From NCBI GenBank assembly GCA_030612585.1, contig JAUWNP010000005.1, forward strand, positions 1 to 58,104: 58,104 nt of DNA, written 5' to 3'. Position 1 is the stretch's first letter. Every line of letters begins with the position of its first letter. The position numbers and the translations under genes are program-made. This document shows, piece by piece, positions 41,921-53,783 of this stretch. Under the pieces are notes generated by a model. It worked only from the letters and a program-made list of their open reading frames with translations. It did not search any database and had not been told where the DNA came from. This DNA is from Anaerolineae bacterium. GTDB lineage: Bacteria; Chloroflexota; Anaerolineae; B4-G1.

Positions 41921-41949
41921 ACTTGACAGATCGCACCGTCTGAGGTATC
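41921..41949 (+). promoter_or_regulatory. Promoter of polysaccharide deacetylase gene
   Basis: TTGACA (41921-41926), 17-bp spacer, TATCCT (41944-41949). It places the start point near 41956 and rules out upstream start codons for the deacetylase. Confidence 0.7.
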
Positions 41950-41984
41950 CTTCCGCTCGCCCCCGGCGCTCTGGGGGCACTCGA

Positions 41985-42914
41985 ATGTTTATGCACAGGA
42001 AACCACAGCCATCCACCGCACGTCGCGCCGCCAGCCAGAAACTGCAGCCCAGGGCTATGCGCCTGGCGTTCTGCATACTTTCCCTGGCTCTCGCCCTCAG
42101 CCTACCCCCCACCAAGCCGGTGCACGGTCGCTGGGAGATCCCCCAGACCGTCGAGCCGGTAGAGGGAACACACTCGTCGCCCAGAGAATCGGCCACGCCC
42201 ACGCCCACCCCCACGCCAGTCGCTCTGCCCGACCAGGCGCGGGTGCCCATCCTGATGTACCACTACGTCTCCAAACTCCCGCCCAACCCCGACATCTACC
42301 GCCGCGCCCTGACCGTCTTGCCGGAGAACTTCGAGGCTCAACTCCAATACCTGGCCGAGGCGGGCTACCACACCATCACGCTAACCGACCTGTACCTTCA
42401 CCTGACGCAAGGCTATCCGCTGCCAGAGAAACCCATCGTGCTCACCTTCGACGACGGCTACAGAGACGCTTACGAGGTCGTGTTTCCCCTGCTGCTGGAC
42501 TACGGCTTCACAGGCACCTTTTTCGTGCTTGCCACCCCGGCCCACTTCGAGTGGTCGGAATATATAACGTGGGCGCAGATGAAGGAGATGTCGGACGCGG
42601 GGATGGAGATTCAATCTCACGGGCGGGATCACGTAGACCTGCGCAACCGTTCCTACGACTACCTGGTCTACCAGACCATGGGCATCCAGGAAGCGATTCA
42701 GTACCACACCGGCCGTCTGCCGCGCTTCTTCTGCTATCCCTCTGGCCGATACGATGCCAACCTGATCGCCGTGCTCAAGTCAGTCGGCTACTGGGGGGCG
42801 GTGACGACAGAATGGGGCAGGACGCACACTCCGGAAGGTCTCTTTGGGATGCCGCGCCTGCGTATCCGAGGAAGCGATACGCTGGGGAGTTTCGTTGGCA
42901 GGCTGGAGGATTAG
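41985..42914 (+). CDS. Secreted polysaccharide deacetylase (NodB homology, CE4)
   Basis: 309 residues: basic start, hydrophobic signal (MRLAFCILSLALALSLPP), a Thr/Pro linker, then the NodB domain. The domain has VPILMYHYVS, motif 1 TFDDGYRDAYE (Asp pair), motif 2 SHGRDHVDL (metal His residues) and motif 3 RFFCYPSGRYD. These metal and catalytic residues are intact, so it should deacetylate a cell-surface polysaccharide such as a GlcNAc polymer or peptidoglycan. ATG 41985 is used because the promoter at 41921-41949 lies inside the longer frame. Confidence 0.9.
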   Translation: MFMHRKPQPSTARRAASQKLQPRAMRLAFCILSLALALSLPPTKPVHGRWEIPQTVEPVEGTHSSPRESATPTPTPTPVALPDQARVPILMYHYVSKLPPNPDIYRRALTVLPENFEAQLQYLAEAGYHTITLTDLYLHLTQGYPLPEKPIVLTFDDGYRDAYEVVFPLLLDYGFTGTFFVLATPAHFEWSEYITWAQMKEMSDAGMEIQSHGRDHVDLRNRSYDYLVYQTMGIQEAIQYHTGRLPRFFCYPSGRYDANLIAVLKSVGYWGAVTTEWGRTHTPEGLFGMPRLRIRGSDTLGSFVGRLED

Positions 42915-42976
42915 GGCTTATAGCACCATTGTACTAGCCTGATTTACAAATCTGATAGTTTTTGACAGGGCCTCGG

Positions 42977-42985
42977 TGGTATACT
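42977..42985 (+). promoter_or_regulatory. Extended -10 promoter of HMG-CoA reductase gene
   Basis: TGGTATACT: TG, 1 bp, TATACT (42980-42985). A TTGACA at 42962-42967 is only 12 bp upstream, too close for a normal pair, so the extended -10 probably drives initiation. Confidence 0.5.
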
Positions 42986-43081
42986 TTAGCCATAACCGCC
43001 GGGGCTCTTGACTTGTCCGGCGGCTTAAGTGTGTATTAGACACCAGTACTCTGTGCAAGACGAGGAACTAGCGAGAAATTG

Positions 43082-44404
<1,323 letters not shown>

Positions 44405-44790
44405 GTAATGGGGATGCGCTCGGCAGGAGTAGGGGTGAAACAGGAAACCTTCAGGAAACGATTGACGGGGAGGGTGGTGATGATCTTGAACACCACCCGG
44501 CGAAGGTCGTTGGGCAGGTGATCAAGATTGGACATAGGGAAACTTCTGGGACCCACTTCGGTGGGCTGCGTCAGGAATGAAAAACCGACCAAGATCAAGC
44601 TTAGTGCGCTCTCTCGCTCACGGTCAAAACGTAGGACAATGTGCTCGGTCAACTCTATGGTGCAGTTTGCCCGTCCCTGCTCGAAAACGATCTCCAAATC
44701 GTCACTATCCCGGTCATACATAAAGTGAACTGCATGATCATCTTCGAACATGATATCGGACTTGTAGATATTCATCTCATCGGCCATTTT

Positions 44791-45115
44791 TCATCTCCCA
44801 AGGATATCAGCGGGCCATGCAGTTGTAACAAAGTTGTTGCGAGAAGATGTCCCATCAGGACGCTGGCGCGTGCTGAAAATGACGATTACAACAATGTGGT
44901 TGTGATCCGGCAGCAACTCATCACAACGCCTGTAGTACCTGTACTTGTCAGGCATAGATTGGTTCCTGCTTGCGCCGACCTTGCTTGAGAGTATTCAGCA
45001 CATTGTCCAGATGCCCTTCCAGTTCTGGGTGGTATTCCAAGATGTGATCCCACCGTTCTTCGGTGAGATAGATTTCGTTGTCGTAACGATCCCGAATGAT
45101 CCATTTCTCTGCCAT
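44791..45115 (-). pseudogene. Frameshifted BECR-fold nuclease-like toxin (PBECR type)
   Basis: The N-terminal part (45115-44948) reads MAEKWIIRDRYDNEIYLTEE, RWDHILEYHPELEGHLDNVL and stops after QEPIYA. The C-terminal part continues in another frame (44955-44791) as PDKYRYYRRCDELLPDHNHIVVIVIF and NNFVTTAWPADI. Together they follow the order of small BECR-fold nucleases (WxHIxxxHPEL at the front, yyR, VVVxF, and a final VTAW/Y). Rejoining needs a single indel near 44950-44965. Either the toxin is inactivated, or it is a sequencing error or a programmed frameshift. The intact DUF2283 gene follows. Confidence 0.7.
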
Positions 45116-45220
45116 GATTGAGGGCCTTGATGAAGTGGCATCTGCCACAAATCATACATCCGAAAAAGCCTTCTGTCAAGTGATAATATCCAGTATCCAG
45201 CAGCGAGCAACGAGTGACGC

Positions 45221-46294
45221 ATGACCAACAACAACCAACCCACAATTCTCAAGCCTGACCGCGAGGTCGGCATCATCGGCTACGGGGCCTACGTTCCCAG
45301 GTACCGTCTGCCGGCCAGCGAAGTGGCCCGCGTGTGGGCGGGCGGACAGGGCGGCACGCCGGTCAAGGAGAAGTCGGTGCCCGGGCTGGACGAGGACGTG
45401 GTCACCATGTCCATTGAGGCGGCCCGCAACGCGCTGGCCCGCGCCGGCGATGTGGATCCGGCGCTCATTCGCGCCGTGTGGGTCGGGAGCGAGTCGCATC
45501 CCTACGCCGTCAAGCCGACCTCGACCATTGTGGCCGAGGCCATCGGTGCCACGCCCCACACGCAGGCCGGCGACTGGGAGTTCGCCTGCAAGGCCGGCAC
45601 CGAGGCACTCCAGGCCACCATCGGCTTCGTCGGCTCTGGAATGGCGGGGTATGCGCTCGCCATCGGGATGGACACAGCCCAGGCCCGCCCCGGCGACGCG
45701 CTGGAATACACGGCCAGCGCGGGGGGTGCGGCCTACCTGGTCGGCCCGGCGGAGGAGGGGCTGGCCATCTTCGAGGGCTCGTTCTCCTACGTCACCGACA
45801 CCCCCGATTTCTGGAGGCGGGCCTACCAGCACTACCCCTCCCACGGCGGCCGGTTCACAGGCCAGCCGGCCTACTTCAAACACAGTACCGCCGCTGCGCA
45901 AGGGCTGATGGAGGCGCTGGGAACGAAGCCTGCCGACTACACCTACGCTGTCTTCCACCAACCCAACGCCAAGTTCCCACAGACGGCGGCCAAGCGGTTG
46001 GGCTTTACGCCGGCGCAGATTGAGGCCGGGCTCCTGGTCAACGATATTGGGAATACCTACGCCGGCTCCTCGCTCATTGGCCTGACGGCTATTTTGGACG
46101 TGGTCGCACCGGGCGATCGGGTGTTGTTGGTGAGTTACGGCTCTGGAGCAGGGTCGGACGCCATCTCACTCCGTATCACCGCTGGCCTCCAGGAGCGGCA
46201 ACAGCGGGCACCGGCGACCCGTGACTACATCGCCCGGCGCATAGAGATTGACTACGCGACCTACGTGCGGTTCACCAGGAAGTTGATGCAATGA
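45221..46294 (+). CDS. Hydroxymethylglutaryl-CoA synthase, archaeal type
   Basis: 357 residues with the thiolase fold. Nucleophile Cys123 ([10 protein letters not shown]), Glu91 ([12 protein letters not shown]) and His246 ([12 protein letters not shown]) form the active site. [20 protein letters not shown] and YGSGAGSDA flank the family ends. This short form is the archaeal-type enzyme that works in a complex with thiolase and a DUF35 protein, condensing acetoacetyl-CoA and acetyl-CoA. The thiolase gene starts inside its last codons (ATGA). Confidence 0.95.
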   Translation: MTNNNQPTILKPDREVGIIGYGAYVPRYRLPASEVARVWAGGQGGTPVKEKSVPGLDEDVVTMSIEAARNALARAGDVDPALIRAVWVGSESHPYAVKPTSTIVAEAIGATPHTQAGDWEFACKAGTEALQATIGFVGSGMAGYALAIGMDTAQARPGDALEYTASAGGAAYLVGPAEEGLAIFEGSFSYVTDTPDFWRRAYQHYPSHGGRFTGQPAYFKHSTAAAQGLMEALGTKPADYTYAVFHQPNAKFPQTAAKRLGFTPAQIEAGLLVNDIGNTYAGSSLIGLTAILDVVAPGDRVLLVSYGSGAGSDAISLRITAGLQERQQRAPATRDYIARRIEIDYATYVRFTRKLMQ

Positions 46295-47454
46295 GAGACG
46301 TCGCTATCATCGGTATGGGACAGACCAAAGTAGGAGAGCACTGGGATACCAGCCTGCGACATCTGGCGCTGGAACCGCTCCAGGCCGCCATGGCCGACGC
46401 AGGCGTGGCGCGAGCCGATGCACTCTACGTGGGCAATATGCTATCGGGTGAACTGACCGGACAGGAACACCTGGGCGCGTTGGTCGCCGATTTCGCGGGG
46501 CTACGCGGGATTGAAACGTTCAAGATCGAGGCGGCCTGTGGTTCCGGGGCGGCGGCGCTGCGGGTGGGATACGTGGCCGTCGCCGGTGGACTGGCGGACA
46601 TCGTCATAGTGGTTGGAGTGGAGAAGATGACCGATACGCTCGGCCCCGACACGACCACGGCACTGGCGATGGCGGCCGACGGCGACTACGAGGCCGCGCA
46701 GGGAGTCTCCTTCGTCGCCATCAACGCGCTTTTGATGCGGCGTTACATGCACGAGTATGACTATAGCCACCAGGACTTCGCCCCCTTTGCCGTCAACGCC
46801 CACCGGAATGGGATAAATAACCCGTACGCCATGTTTCGCTTCCCGGTCAAGGCCGAACGTTTCACCAGGGCGAAGATGATCTGCGACCCCATCAATCTGC
46901 TGGATAGTTCCGCCATCTGCGACGGAGCGGCAGCGGTCGTGCTGGCACCGGCCGACGCGGCACGCGCACTTTCGGCCGCCCCAATACGCATCGCCGCTTC
47001 GGCTGTAGGAACCGACACCTTGGCCGTGCACGACAGGCACGATCCGCTGGTGCTGGACGGGGCGATCATTTCGACTCGTCGCGCTTACGAGCAGGCAGGG
47101 GTCGGGCCGGAGGACATAAACCTGTTCGAGTTGCACGACGCCTTCAGCATCATGGCGGCGCTCAGCCTGGAGGCGGCCGGGTTCGCGGACAAAGGCCAGG
47201 GGCTGCAACTGGCCCTGGATGGGGAGATCAATATTGAGGGCCGCGTACCCGTCGCCACGATGGGCGGGCTGAAGGCGCGGGGGCACCCCGTGGGGGCCAC
47301 CGGCATCTACCAGATCGTCGAGGTAGTACAGCAGTTGCGCGGCCTGGCCGGGGCCAATCAGGTGAAAAACGCGCGGCTGGGTATGGCCCAGAACATCGGC
47401 GGCAGCGGCGCGACGGTCATTACACATATCTTGGAAAGGATGGTAGATTGGTAA
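46291..47454 (+). CDS. Acetyl-CoA C-acetyltransferase (thiolase), archaeal type
   Basis: 387 residues. Nucleophile Cys83 ([11 protein letters not shown]), active-site His in [11 protein letters not shown] and [17 protein letters not shown], and terminal [13 protein letters not shown]. It makes acetoacetyl-CoA for the adjacent HMG-CoA synthase. In archaea the thiolase, HMG-CoA synthase and DUF35 protein form one complex with substrate hand-over, and the gene order here is the same. The last residues (VDW) and the stop are encoded by the first unit of a dispersed ATTGGTA repeat. Confidence 0.94.
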   Translation: MRDVAIIGMGQTKVGEHWDTSLRHLALEPLQAAMADAGVARADALYVGNMLSGELTGQEHLGALVADFAGLRGIETFKIEAACGSGAAALRVGYVAVAGGLADIVIVVGVEKMTDTLGPDTTTALAMAADGDYEAAQGVSFVAINALLMRRYMHEYDYSHQDFAPFAVNAHRNGINNPYAMFRFPVKAERFTRAKMICDPINLLDSSAICDGAAAVVLAPADAARALSAAPIRIAASAVGTDTLAVHDRHDPLVLDGAIISTRRAYEQAGVGPEDINLFELHDAFSIMAALSLEAAGFADKGQGLQLALDGEINIEGRVPVATMGGLKARGHPVGATGIYQIVEVVQQLRGLAGANQVKNARLGMAQNIGGSGATVITHILERMVDW

Positions 47455-47545
47455 ATTGGTAGATTGGTGAGCGGTAGACCAGAAGCGCGAATAGCTGACC
47501 AGTTTCCCAATGTACCAGTTTCCCAATTTACCAATTTACCAATAA
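47441..47545. repeat. Dispersed ACCAATTTACCAA inverted repeat
   Basis: TGGTAGATTGGTAAATTGGTAG-type units are followed, after about 35 bp, by complementary CCCAATTTACCAATTTACCA units, giving a potential hairpin. Same family as the rnpB P12 insertion and the segment near 2255-2278. It separates thiolase and DUF35 genes and provides the thiolase stop codon. Confidence 0.82.
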
Positions 47546-47555
47546 GGAGATTGCA

Positions 47556-47960
47556 ATGAGTATACCAAGGAACTGGAGACTTCAAGCACAACGTTACCGG
47601 CTGGTCGGAGAGGTATGCGAGAAGTGCGGGGCGAAGATCTTCCCACCCCGTGACGTCTGCCCGGGATGCGAAGCGCCGGCCCAGAAGCCATTTGTTTTCA
47701 GCGGACAGGGCGAGGTCTATTCCTACAGCACCGTCTACAACCCGCCACGCGGGTTCGAGGAGTTCGCCCCTTACACCGTGGCGTTGGTACACCTGGATGA
47801 GGGGCCCATGGTGACCGCACAACTCACCGATGTGGACGCCGATGAAGTGAAGATCGGCATGCCAGTGGAGATGGTGACGCGCAAAGTGCAAAGGAGCGGC
47901 GAGCAGGGAGCGATCGTTTACGGCTACAAGTTCCGGCCGGCCATCAGACGCGCGGCCTGA
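47556..47960 (+). CDS. DUF35 OB-fold protein, partner of thiolase/HMG-CoA synthase
   Basis: 134 residues: zinc ribbon CEKCGAKIFPPRDVCPGC at ~21-38, then an OB fold (GQGEVYSYSTVYNPPRGFEEFAPYTVALVHLDEGP, in order GEVYSYS, YTVALV, KIGMPVEM). In the archaeal complex this protein bridges thiolase and HMG-CoA synthase. AAGGAG precedes ATG 47556. A strong terminator follows 100 bp later. Confidence 0.93.
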   Translation: MSIPRNWRLQAQRYRLVGEVCEKCGAKIFPPRDVCPGCEAPAQKPFVFSGQGEVYSYSTVYNPPRGFEEFAPYTVALVHLDEGPMVTAQLTDVDADEVKIGMPVEMVTRKVQRSGEQGAIVYGYKFRPAIRRAA

Positions 47961-48062
47961 GTTAAGGGCGAAGCACGTTTCGCCCCAAAGACTATCTCCT
48001 ACGACAAGTTCACAACCAACAAAGTAGGCAGCACCTCCACCCCTGGCGCTTCCTTCGCGCAG

Positions 48063-48100
48063 GCGCATCTCTCACCTTTCCTTGAGAGATGCGTTTTTCT
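48063..48100 (+). terminator. Intrinsic terminator of the mevalonate operon
   Basis: CGCATCTCTCA (48063-48073) and TGAGAGATGCG (48083-48093) form a perfect 11-bp stem, followed by TTTTTCTT. Confidence 0.9.
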
Positions 48101-48146
48101 TGCCACGAATGTCCCCATTTCTAGAATAATCACGAGATGTGGGCGC

Positions 48147-48175
48147 TTGTCCCCCCGGCCCGACTATGCTACAAT
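48147..48175 (+). promoter_or_regulatory. Promoter of helicase operon
   Basis: TTGTCC (48147-48152), 17-bp spacer, TACAAT (48170-48175) with TG one base before the -10. The leader to ATG 48322 would be about 140 nt, with no feature seen in it. Confidence 0.65.
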
Positions 48176-48321
48176 GATGGCAGCGAAGCGGGCTACAGGC
48201 TAGGGGGTCGCGATCCACAGTGCTGGCTCCTGCCTGGAGCGGCCATACCTTGTCCCTCAATCATGCCGCCACTGGGTAGGTCGGTTGTTGTTGTTAAGGT
48301 TCCAGAGATTGCAGTACGCAG

Positions 48322-51300
48322 ATGCTGACTCCAGACTCCCCGATCGGACAAGCAATTCAAAAACTGCTCAGGGACAAGCCTGACGGCCTGTCGCCCGATG
48401 AGATTGAGATTCTATTGCGTCGGCAGGGCTATCAGGCAAGCACACCCAGCATCAACAAGGTGCTGTCCCACCGTGACGTCTTCTTCCCCTTGGCAGGCAG
48501 CCGCTACGCCCTGCGTAGCATTATCGAGGCAGCAGAAGATTTAGAGGCGAAGCCGCTGGACAGGAAGAAAAAGAGGCGAGCGCCTCGCAAGCCCAAGTAC
48601 GAAGTTCTTCCCACCGGTCAGTTGCCTCTTGCCGACTTGTCCTCTTACGTCGTCTTCGACACTGAGACCACAGGGCTGGACTACCAGAAGTCTGACATCT
48701 ATCAGATTGCGGCCCTGAAGATCGTTGACGGCAAGCCTGATCCTGGTCAGCCGACTTTTTGCTGTTACGTTGAACTTGACCGTGACATCCCCCTGGTCAT
48801 CCAAAAGAAAACTCACGTCACATCAGAGGAGTTCACCCAGGCCGTGCCTCTGGCTCAGGCTATCGCCGACTTCCGCCAGTTCATCGGCGACCTGCCGCTG
48901 GTGGCCCACAATGGGCGGTTCGACTCCAGATTTGTGCGTTTCGCTTCGGAAGTGCGGTGCAGGCAAGGGGACATTCCCAACCCCGTGCTGGACACCTTGG
49001 AACTGGCCGTGTTGTTGTACCCCGCCCTCTCTGCTCACCGCCTGGAGTCGTTGCGCGACGAGTTGCTGCCCGCCGACTACGAATCCCGACCTATGTTTCA
49101 GGACTTGCTCCGCCGTTTCGAGGCTCAGGGCAAGACGTATCACGATGCCCGTTACGACGTGATCGTCACCTGGTACGTCTTCCAACAGTTGGTGGATGAC
49201 CTGAATAGACTCGATGCGCCTTTTCTGAGTGAGTGGCTGCGGCTGCTGCCGAAAGAGCGATACCTGCTGTCCAACCTGATCACACAGCCTGGAGTAACGG
49301 CAGGCAACGAGCCACTGGACATCAAGGTGTTGGTTCCCATGGCCCCACTACCGCCCTCGCCCCAGGCTAGTGTGTCCTTCGACCGCCAGCGGGTGCTGGG
49401 CTATTATCGCAAGAGCGGCAAGCTACATCAGGCACTGGGCGACAAGTACGAGTCCCGTGAGGAGCAGGTCCAGATGGCCGAGCAGGTGTGTGAGACTCTT
49501 GAGGAAGGGCGCTTCAAGATGATCGAGGCGGCCACAGGCACGGGTAAGACGCTGGCCTACCTGCTGCCGGCCATTGATTACGCAAAGGCGACGAGCGGGC
49601 GGGTGTTCATCTCCACGACGGTCAAGAATCTGCAAGATCAACTGCGTCGGCAGATTGAGGAGTCTCAGCAGGACTATGGCTTCGATTTCACCTACCAGGT
49701 GCTCAAAGGACGAGCCAACTACATTTGCCTCAACGAGTTGGCCAGGCTCTATGCTGAGTTCCAGCCCGCTGAAGGAAGCGAGGATCAGGCTATCTGTCTG
49801 CTCTACGTTCTCAATTGGCTGCGCCACACGAAGGATGGAGACCTGGCTGAACTGACCTACTGGCTGGAGAGCGCTTACCCTATCTTCGCCGACCTCAAGG
49901 CGGAGATAGCCAGCTATGCCGAGACGTGCCGCCCCAGCCGTTGCGACTATGCCGACCAATGCCTGCTATACCGTACCTACGGGCGAGCGCGGACGGCCCA
50001 GATTATTGTGGTCAACCATGCCCTGCTGGTTAGCAAGGACTGGGAGGCGCTAGGCCAGGAGGGGGTGCGCAACCTGGTGATTGACGAGGCACACAATCTC
50101 GAAGAAGCCATCACTGGCATCCTGACTCAAGAGGCGTCCAGTGCTGTGTTCAACAACTTGCTCAACCGCTTGCGTAACCCGCGCACGCGGCGCGGTTTCG
50201 CTCCACGCCTGCTGGCCCTAAGGCTGGGCGGAGACGCAAACAGAGCAGCGCGGCAACTGCTGGCCGCCCGTACCACTCTGGGGCGGTTGACTCGGGACTT
50301 TGGGCAACAGATTCTGGACTACTTCAAGCGACGGGGACAGCGCATCCACGAGAAGTACGGGGCCAGGTTGCAACTGATGACCGACATCCGTAACCAGCGG
50401 CAGGCTCACCACCTCGAGCAGGCCCGACGGATGATTTGCAAAGAGATGGACAGCGTGGTGATGGCGCTAGGCAAGGTGCGCGACGCCCTGGCTGCTGTCT
50501 CCGTGCCGAATAAAGATGGTTGGCTGGACGAGGTAGCAGGGTTACAAAAACGCTTTTACGAGCTGCGAGTGTTGTTCGACAGGCTGCTGGCGGTGGGCAA
50601 TGCCAGGCATGTCTACTGGCTGGAGGCTGCCGAGCAGGGAGAGGATGACCACAAGTGGGTGGAATGGACAGTGAAGTGCGCCCCGCTGCGGGTGGGCGGT
50701 GCTTTGGAAGAGTTGTTGTACTCCCAACTCCACGCCTGCGTGCTGACCTCGGCCACGCTAACGATACGTAAAGGTGGATTCGACTTCTTCATTGACCGTC
50801 TGGGGTTAGAGAAATACCTGAGACCTGATGACACAGTGCAGTTGAAACCCATCTTCGACTACGACCGCTGCGCTCTGTTGGCTCTGCCCAACTACTTTGC
50901 CGCTGAACCCACGCCCAAAGGCATGAGGCAGTTCAAAGACGAGCTCCACGTCGAACTGCGCGACTTCCTGCCCTTCGTGGGGGGCAATACTCTGCTTCTG
51001 TTCGCGGCCAGGGATCGGATGCTGGAAGCATGGGAAGCCATCAAGGAGGACATTGAGGTCCACAGCATCCCCGTGCTGGCGCAGGAGGAGGGGAAAAGCA
51101 AGCGGGCCTTGCAGGAAGACTTCCGCAACATCGAGAACTCGGTGCTGCTGGGGCTGCGGTCTTTCTGGGAGGGGCTGGACGTGCCTGGCGAGAAACTCTC
51201 CTTCGTGCTGATGGAGAAGCTGCCCTTCCCTATGTTCTTCGAACCCTTGTTTCAGGCACGGATGCAGGAGTATGGCGAGGGGCGCTCCTTCGAGAGTTAC

Positions 51301-53757
51301 GTGCTGCCGCTGATGATCATCCTCTTTAAGCAGGGCTTCGGACGGCTGCTGCGCACGGCGGATGATAAGGGCGTGGTGATGCTCTTCGACAAACGCATCC
51401 ACTCCAAGAGTTATGCCTGGCAACTGTTCGACTCCCTACCTGGCTATGCGCGCGATCCCAGCGTTGAAGGAAGTCGCAAGGCACTGTATGCAGCCATTGC
51501 CCAGTTCATGGGCATCACCGATCAGGACGCCTTCATTGAGTCCCTGGACGACCGAATTGAGACCGATTTTGACGCCCTGCTGCGACAGTACACCCTGTCC
51601 ACCTCCTATCTGGACGAGGCAGCGTATCAGGCAGCGCGGCCCTACATTCTGGCGGCTATGAAAGCCTTCTTCGACTTTGACGGCTTCAAGAGCGAGAAGC
51701 AGGAAGAGGTGATGAAGGTCGTGCTGGCCGGGCGGGATGTCATCGGGCTGATGCCCACAGGCGGCGGCAAGTCGCTGACCTTCCAGTTGCCGGCCCTGTT
51801 GCGCGACGGGCTGACGGTGGTCGTCTCGCCCCTTATCGCGCTGATGAAGGACCAGGTGGACGGCCTGCGTCAGAAGAAGCTACACTGCGTGGACTACATC
51901 GTGTCGGGCCAGCGGGCCTCTGATCGGGAGAACGTCTATCGGCGGATGCGTAATGGTGACCTGCGGCTGGTCTACGTCTCGCCTGAGCGCTTCCGCGATC
52001 CTGCGCTGATGAACACGCTGCGCCAGTGCCAGGTGGTGCAGATGGTGGTGGACGAGGCTCACTGTGTCTCGATGTGGGGCCACGACTTCCGCCCCGATTT
52101 TCTGTATCTGAATAAGGTGATCGAAGCCATACCCCAGCGCCCGCCGGTGGTCGCCCTGACGGCCACCGCTACCGAAAACATCAGGCAGGACATTGAGGCC
52201 CAACTCAGGCTGGTCGAGCCAGTCGTCAAGGCCGACTCCTTCGACCGCCCCAACCTGTACTTCAAGGTCTACAGGCTGAGGCACTTGACCGAGAAGTTTC
52301 CCACCTTACAGCGCATCCTGCATAACCAGTTGGGGCCAGCCATCGTTTACACAGCGGCGACGGGCACGGCAGAGGAAGTGGCCAATCGCCTGCGCTGGGT
52401 GGGCTATCGGGCGCGGGCTTATCACGGCAAGATGAACAGTTATGACCGCACTCAGGTGCAGGAGTTGTTCGACGAGGAGTTGATTGACATCGTGGTGGCC
52501 ACCAAAGCCTTCGGCATGGGCATTGACAAGTCCAACATCCGCTACGTGATCCACTACGACATGCCGGGCGACCTGGAGTCGTACTATCAGGAGGCGGGAC
52601 GGGCGGGCCGCGACGGGGAGACAGCCTATTGCGTGCTGTTGTACCACAAGTCGGATCGGCGCATCCACGACTACTTCCGCACCACCTCGCTGCCCGACCC
52701 CCAGGCGGTAGGCACGATCTTTGGGCTGTGCAAGGCCGCGCCGTCAGACACCATCCGCCTGAGCCCCAGGGAAGTGGAGGCCGAGTACGGCATTGAGGAG
52801 CAGGACTTGCGAGTCATTGTCCACCTGTTGGAGCAGGCGGGCTATGTAGACCGTAAGGAGGACTTCACGGTGTGGGGCGTGCTGCACGTCTTTATGGCGC
52901 GGAATGAGTTCGAGGCAGCCCTGCGTGGCCAGAGCGTCCATGCGCAAGAGGTGATGGACCGTTTCCTGGCCCAACTGCCCCGCTATGGGCGCGGCAGCCG
53001 CAACGAGGTCAATCTGCTGGAGACGGCCCGCCTCATCGGGGTGGACGTGGCCGAGTTGGAGCGTATCCTGAACGACCTGACGGCCAAAGGGCTGCTGAGC
53101 TTCCGCTCCTGGGACAGAGGCTACACCTTGATCCGCCAGCCGAAGCTCCTGGCGTCGGGGGCTTTCAACCTGCAGCAGGATGAGATCCGGCGGCACTACG
53201 ATGAGCGAGAGAGGAAGCTGAAGTGGATGATTGACTATGTCCACCTGCCCAGTGGACGCTGTCGCCGCCACTTCATCCTGGACTACTTCGCCGACCCGGC
53301 GGCCCCGTCCCGTTGCGCGATGTGTGACAACTGCCGTCCTGGGAACCTGCCCTGGGGCCACGTGACCGACAACGACATCGTGGATGCCAGCCAGGTGTTC
53401 GACCCCGCCTACACAATCCTGGAGACGGTTTTCTGGAACCAGGCACGTGAGGGGCGCAAGTATCCGTTCGGAGTGAAGACCCTGGTGCGGCTGTTGACAG
53501 GCAACGACTACTTCGAGCGCCGGCGGGGGCGCAACCTGCGGGACATCGCATTCTTCGGGCGGCTGGAGCGACTGCGCAAGCGGGAGGACACGGTAATTGC
53601 TCTGTTTGACAGGCTTGCCAAGGAGGGGTACATCGCCTGGGAGCAGGCGTCTTTCACTCCCGACAACAGCGACAACGAAGTGACCTATCGCGTACCTGTG
53701 TTGCTGCCCAAAGGGGTGCAGCAGTTGGAGAGTGGGGAGAAGTTGGGATGGGAGTAG
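48322..53757 (+). CDS. DEDDh exonuclease - DinG helicase - RecQ helicase fusion protein
   Basis: 1811 residues with five parts. (1) ~5-75 is a winged-helix-like start ([20 protein letters not shown]). (2) ~105-290 is a DnaQ-type 3'-5' exonuclease with Asp113, Glu115, Asp201, His274 and Asp278 intact ([27 protein letters not shown]). (3) ~365-1090 is a DinG/XPD-type helicase with Walker A ATGTGKT near 405, Fe-S cysteines around 536-547 ([12 protein letters not shown]), DEAH near 589 and [10 protein letters not shown]. (4) ~1110-1690 is RecQ with PTGGGKS near 1146, [13 protein letters not shown] near 1243, [10 protein letters not shown] near 1424 and zinc cysteines CRRHF...CAMCDNC. (5) A winged-helix RQC-like end follows. 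The two helicases would have opposite polarity in the known families. Two unusual genes follow within 26 and 18 bp. Confidence 0.92.
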   Translation: MLTPDSPIGQAIQKLLRDKPDGLSPDEIEILLRRQGYQASTPSINKVLSHRDVFFPLAGSRYALRSIIEAAEDLEAKPLDRKKKRRAPRKPKYEVLPTGQLPLADLSSYVVFDTETTGLDYQKSDIYQIAALKIVDGKPDPGQPTFCCYVELDRDIPLVIQKKTHVTSEEFTQAVPLAQAIADFRQFIGDLPLVAHNGRFDSRFVRFASEVRCRQGDIPNPVLDTLELAVLLYPALSAHRLESLRDELLPADYESRPMFQDLLRRFEAQGKTYHDARYDVIVTWYVFQQLVDDLNRLDAPFLSEWLRLLPKERYLLSNLITQPGVTAGNEPLDIKVLVPMAPLPPSPQASVSFDRQRVLGYYRKSGKLHQALGDKYESREEQVQMAEQVCETLEEGRFKMIEAATGTGKTLAYLLPAIDYAKATSGRVFISTTVKNLQDQLRRQIEESQQDYGFDFTYQVLKGRANYICLNELARLYAEFQPAEGSEDQAICLLYVLNWLRHTKDGDLAELTYWLESAYPIFADLKAEIASYAETCRPSRCDYADQCLLYRTYGRARTAQIIVVNHALLVSKDWEALGQEGVRNLVIDEAHNLEEAITGILTQEASSAVFNNLLNRLRNPRTRRGFAPRLLALRLGGDANRAARQLLAARTTLGRLTRDFGQQILDYFKRRGQRIHEKYGARLQLMTDIRNQRQAHHLEQARRMICKEMDSVVMALGKVRDALAAVSVPNKDGWLDEVAGLQKRFYELRVLFDRLLAVGNARHVYWLEAAEQGEDDHKWVEWTVKCAPLRVGGALEELLYSQLHACVLTSATLTIRKGGFDFFIDRLGLEKYLRPDDTVQLKPIFDYDRCALLALPNYFAAEPTPKGMRQFKDELHVELRDFLPFVGGNTLLLFAARDRMLEAWEAIKEDIEVHSIPVLAQEEGKSKRALQEDFRNIENSVLLGLRSFWEGLDVPGEKLSFVLMEKLPFPMFFEPLFQARMQEYGEGRSFESYVLPLMIILFKQGFGRLLRTADDKGVVMLFDKRIHSKSYAWQLFDSLPGYARDPSVEGSRKALYAAIAQFMGITDQDAFIESLDDRIETDFDALLRQYTLSTSYLDEAAYQAARPYILAAMKAFFDFDGFKSEKQEEVMKVVLAGRDVIGLMPTGGGKSLTFQLPALLRDGLTVVVSPLIALMKDQVDGLRQKKLHCVDYIVSGQRASDRENVYRRMRNGDLRLVYVSPERFRDPALMNTLRQCQVVQMVVDEAHCVSMWGHDFRPDFLYLNKVIEAIPQRPPVVALTATATENIRQDIEAQLRLVEPVVKADSFDRPNLYFKVYRLRHLTEKFPTLQRILHNQLGPAIVYTAATGTAEEVANRLRWVGYRARAYHGKMNSYDRTQVQELFDEELIDIVVATKAFGMGIDKSNIRYVIHYDMPGDLESYYQEAGRAGRDGETAYCVLLYHKSDRRIHDYFRTTSLPDPQAVGTIFGLCKAAPSDTIRLSPREVEAEYGIEEQDLRVIVHLLEQAGYVDRKEDFTVWGVLHVFMARNEFEAALRGQSVHAQEVMDRFLAQLPRYGRGSRNEVNLLETARLIGVDVAELERILNDLTAKGLLSFRSWDRGYTLIRQPKLLASGAFNLQQDEIRRHYDERERKLKWMIDYVHLPSGRCRRHFILDYFADPAAPSRCAMCDNCRPGNLPWGHVTDNDIVDASQVFDPAYTILETVFWNQAREGRKYPFGVKTLVRLLTGNDYFERRRGRNLRDIAFFGRLERLRKREDTVIALFDRLAKEGYIAWEQASFTPDNSDNEVTYRVPVLLPKGVQQLESGEKLGWE

Positions 53758-53783
53758 TGAGAGCGTGATGAAGGAGACGTGTA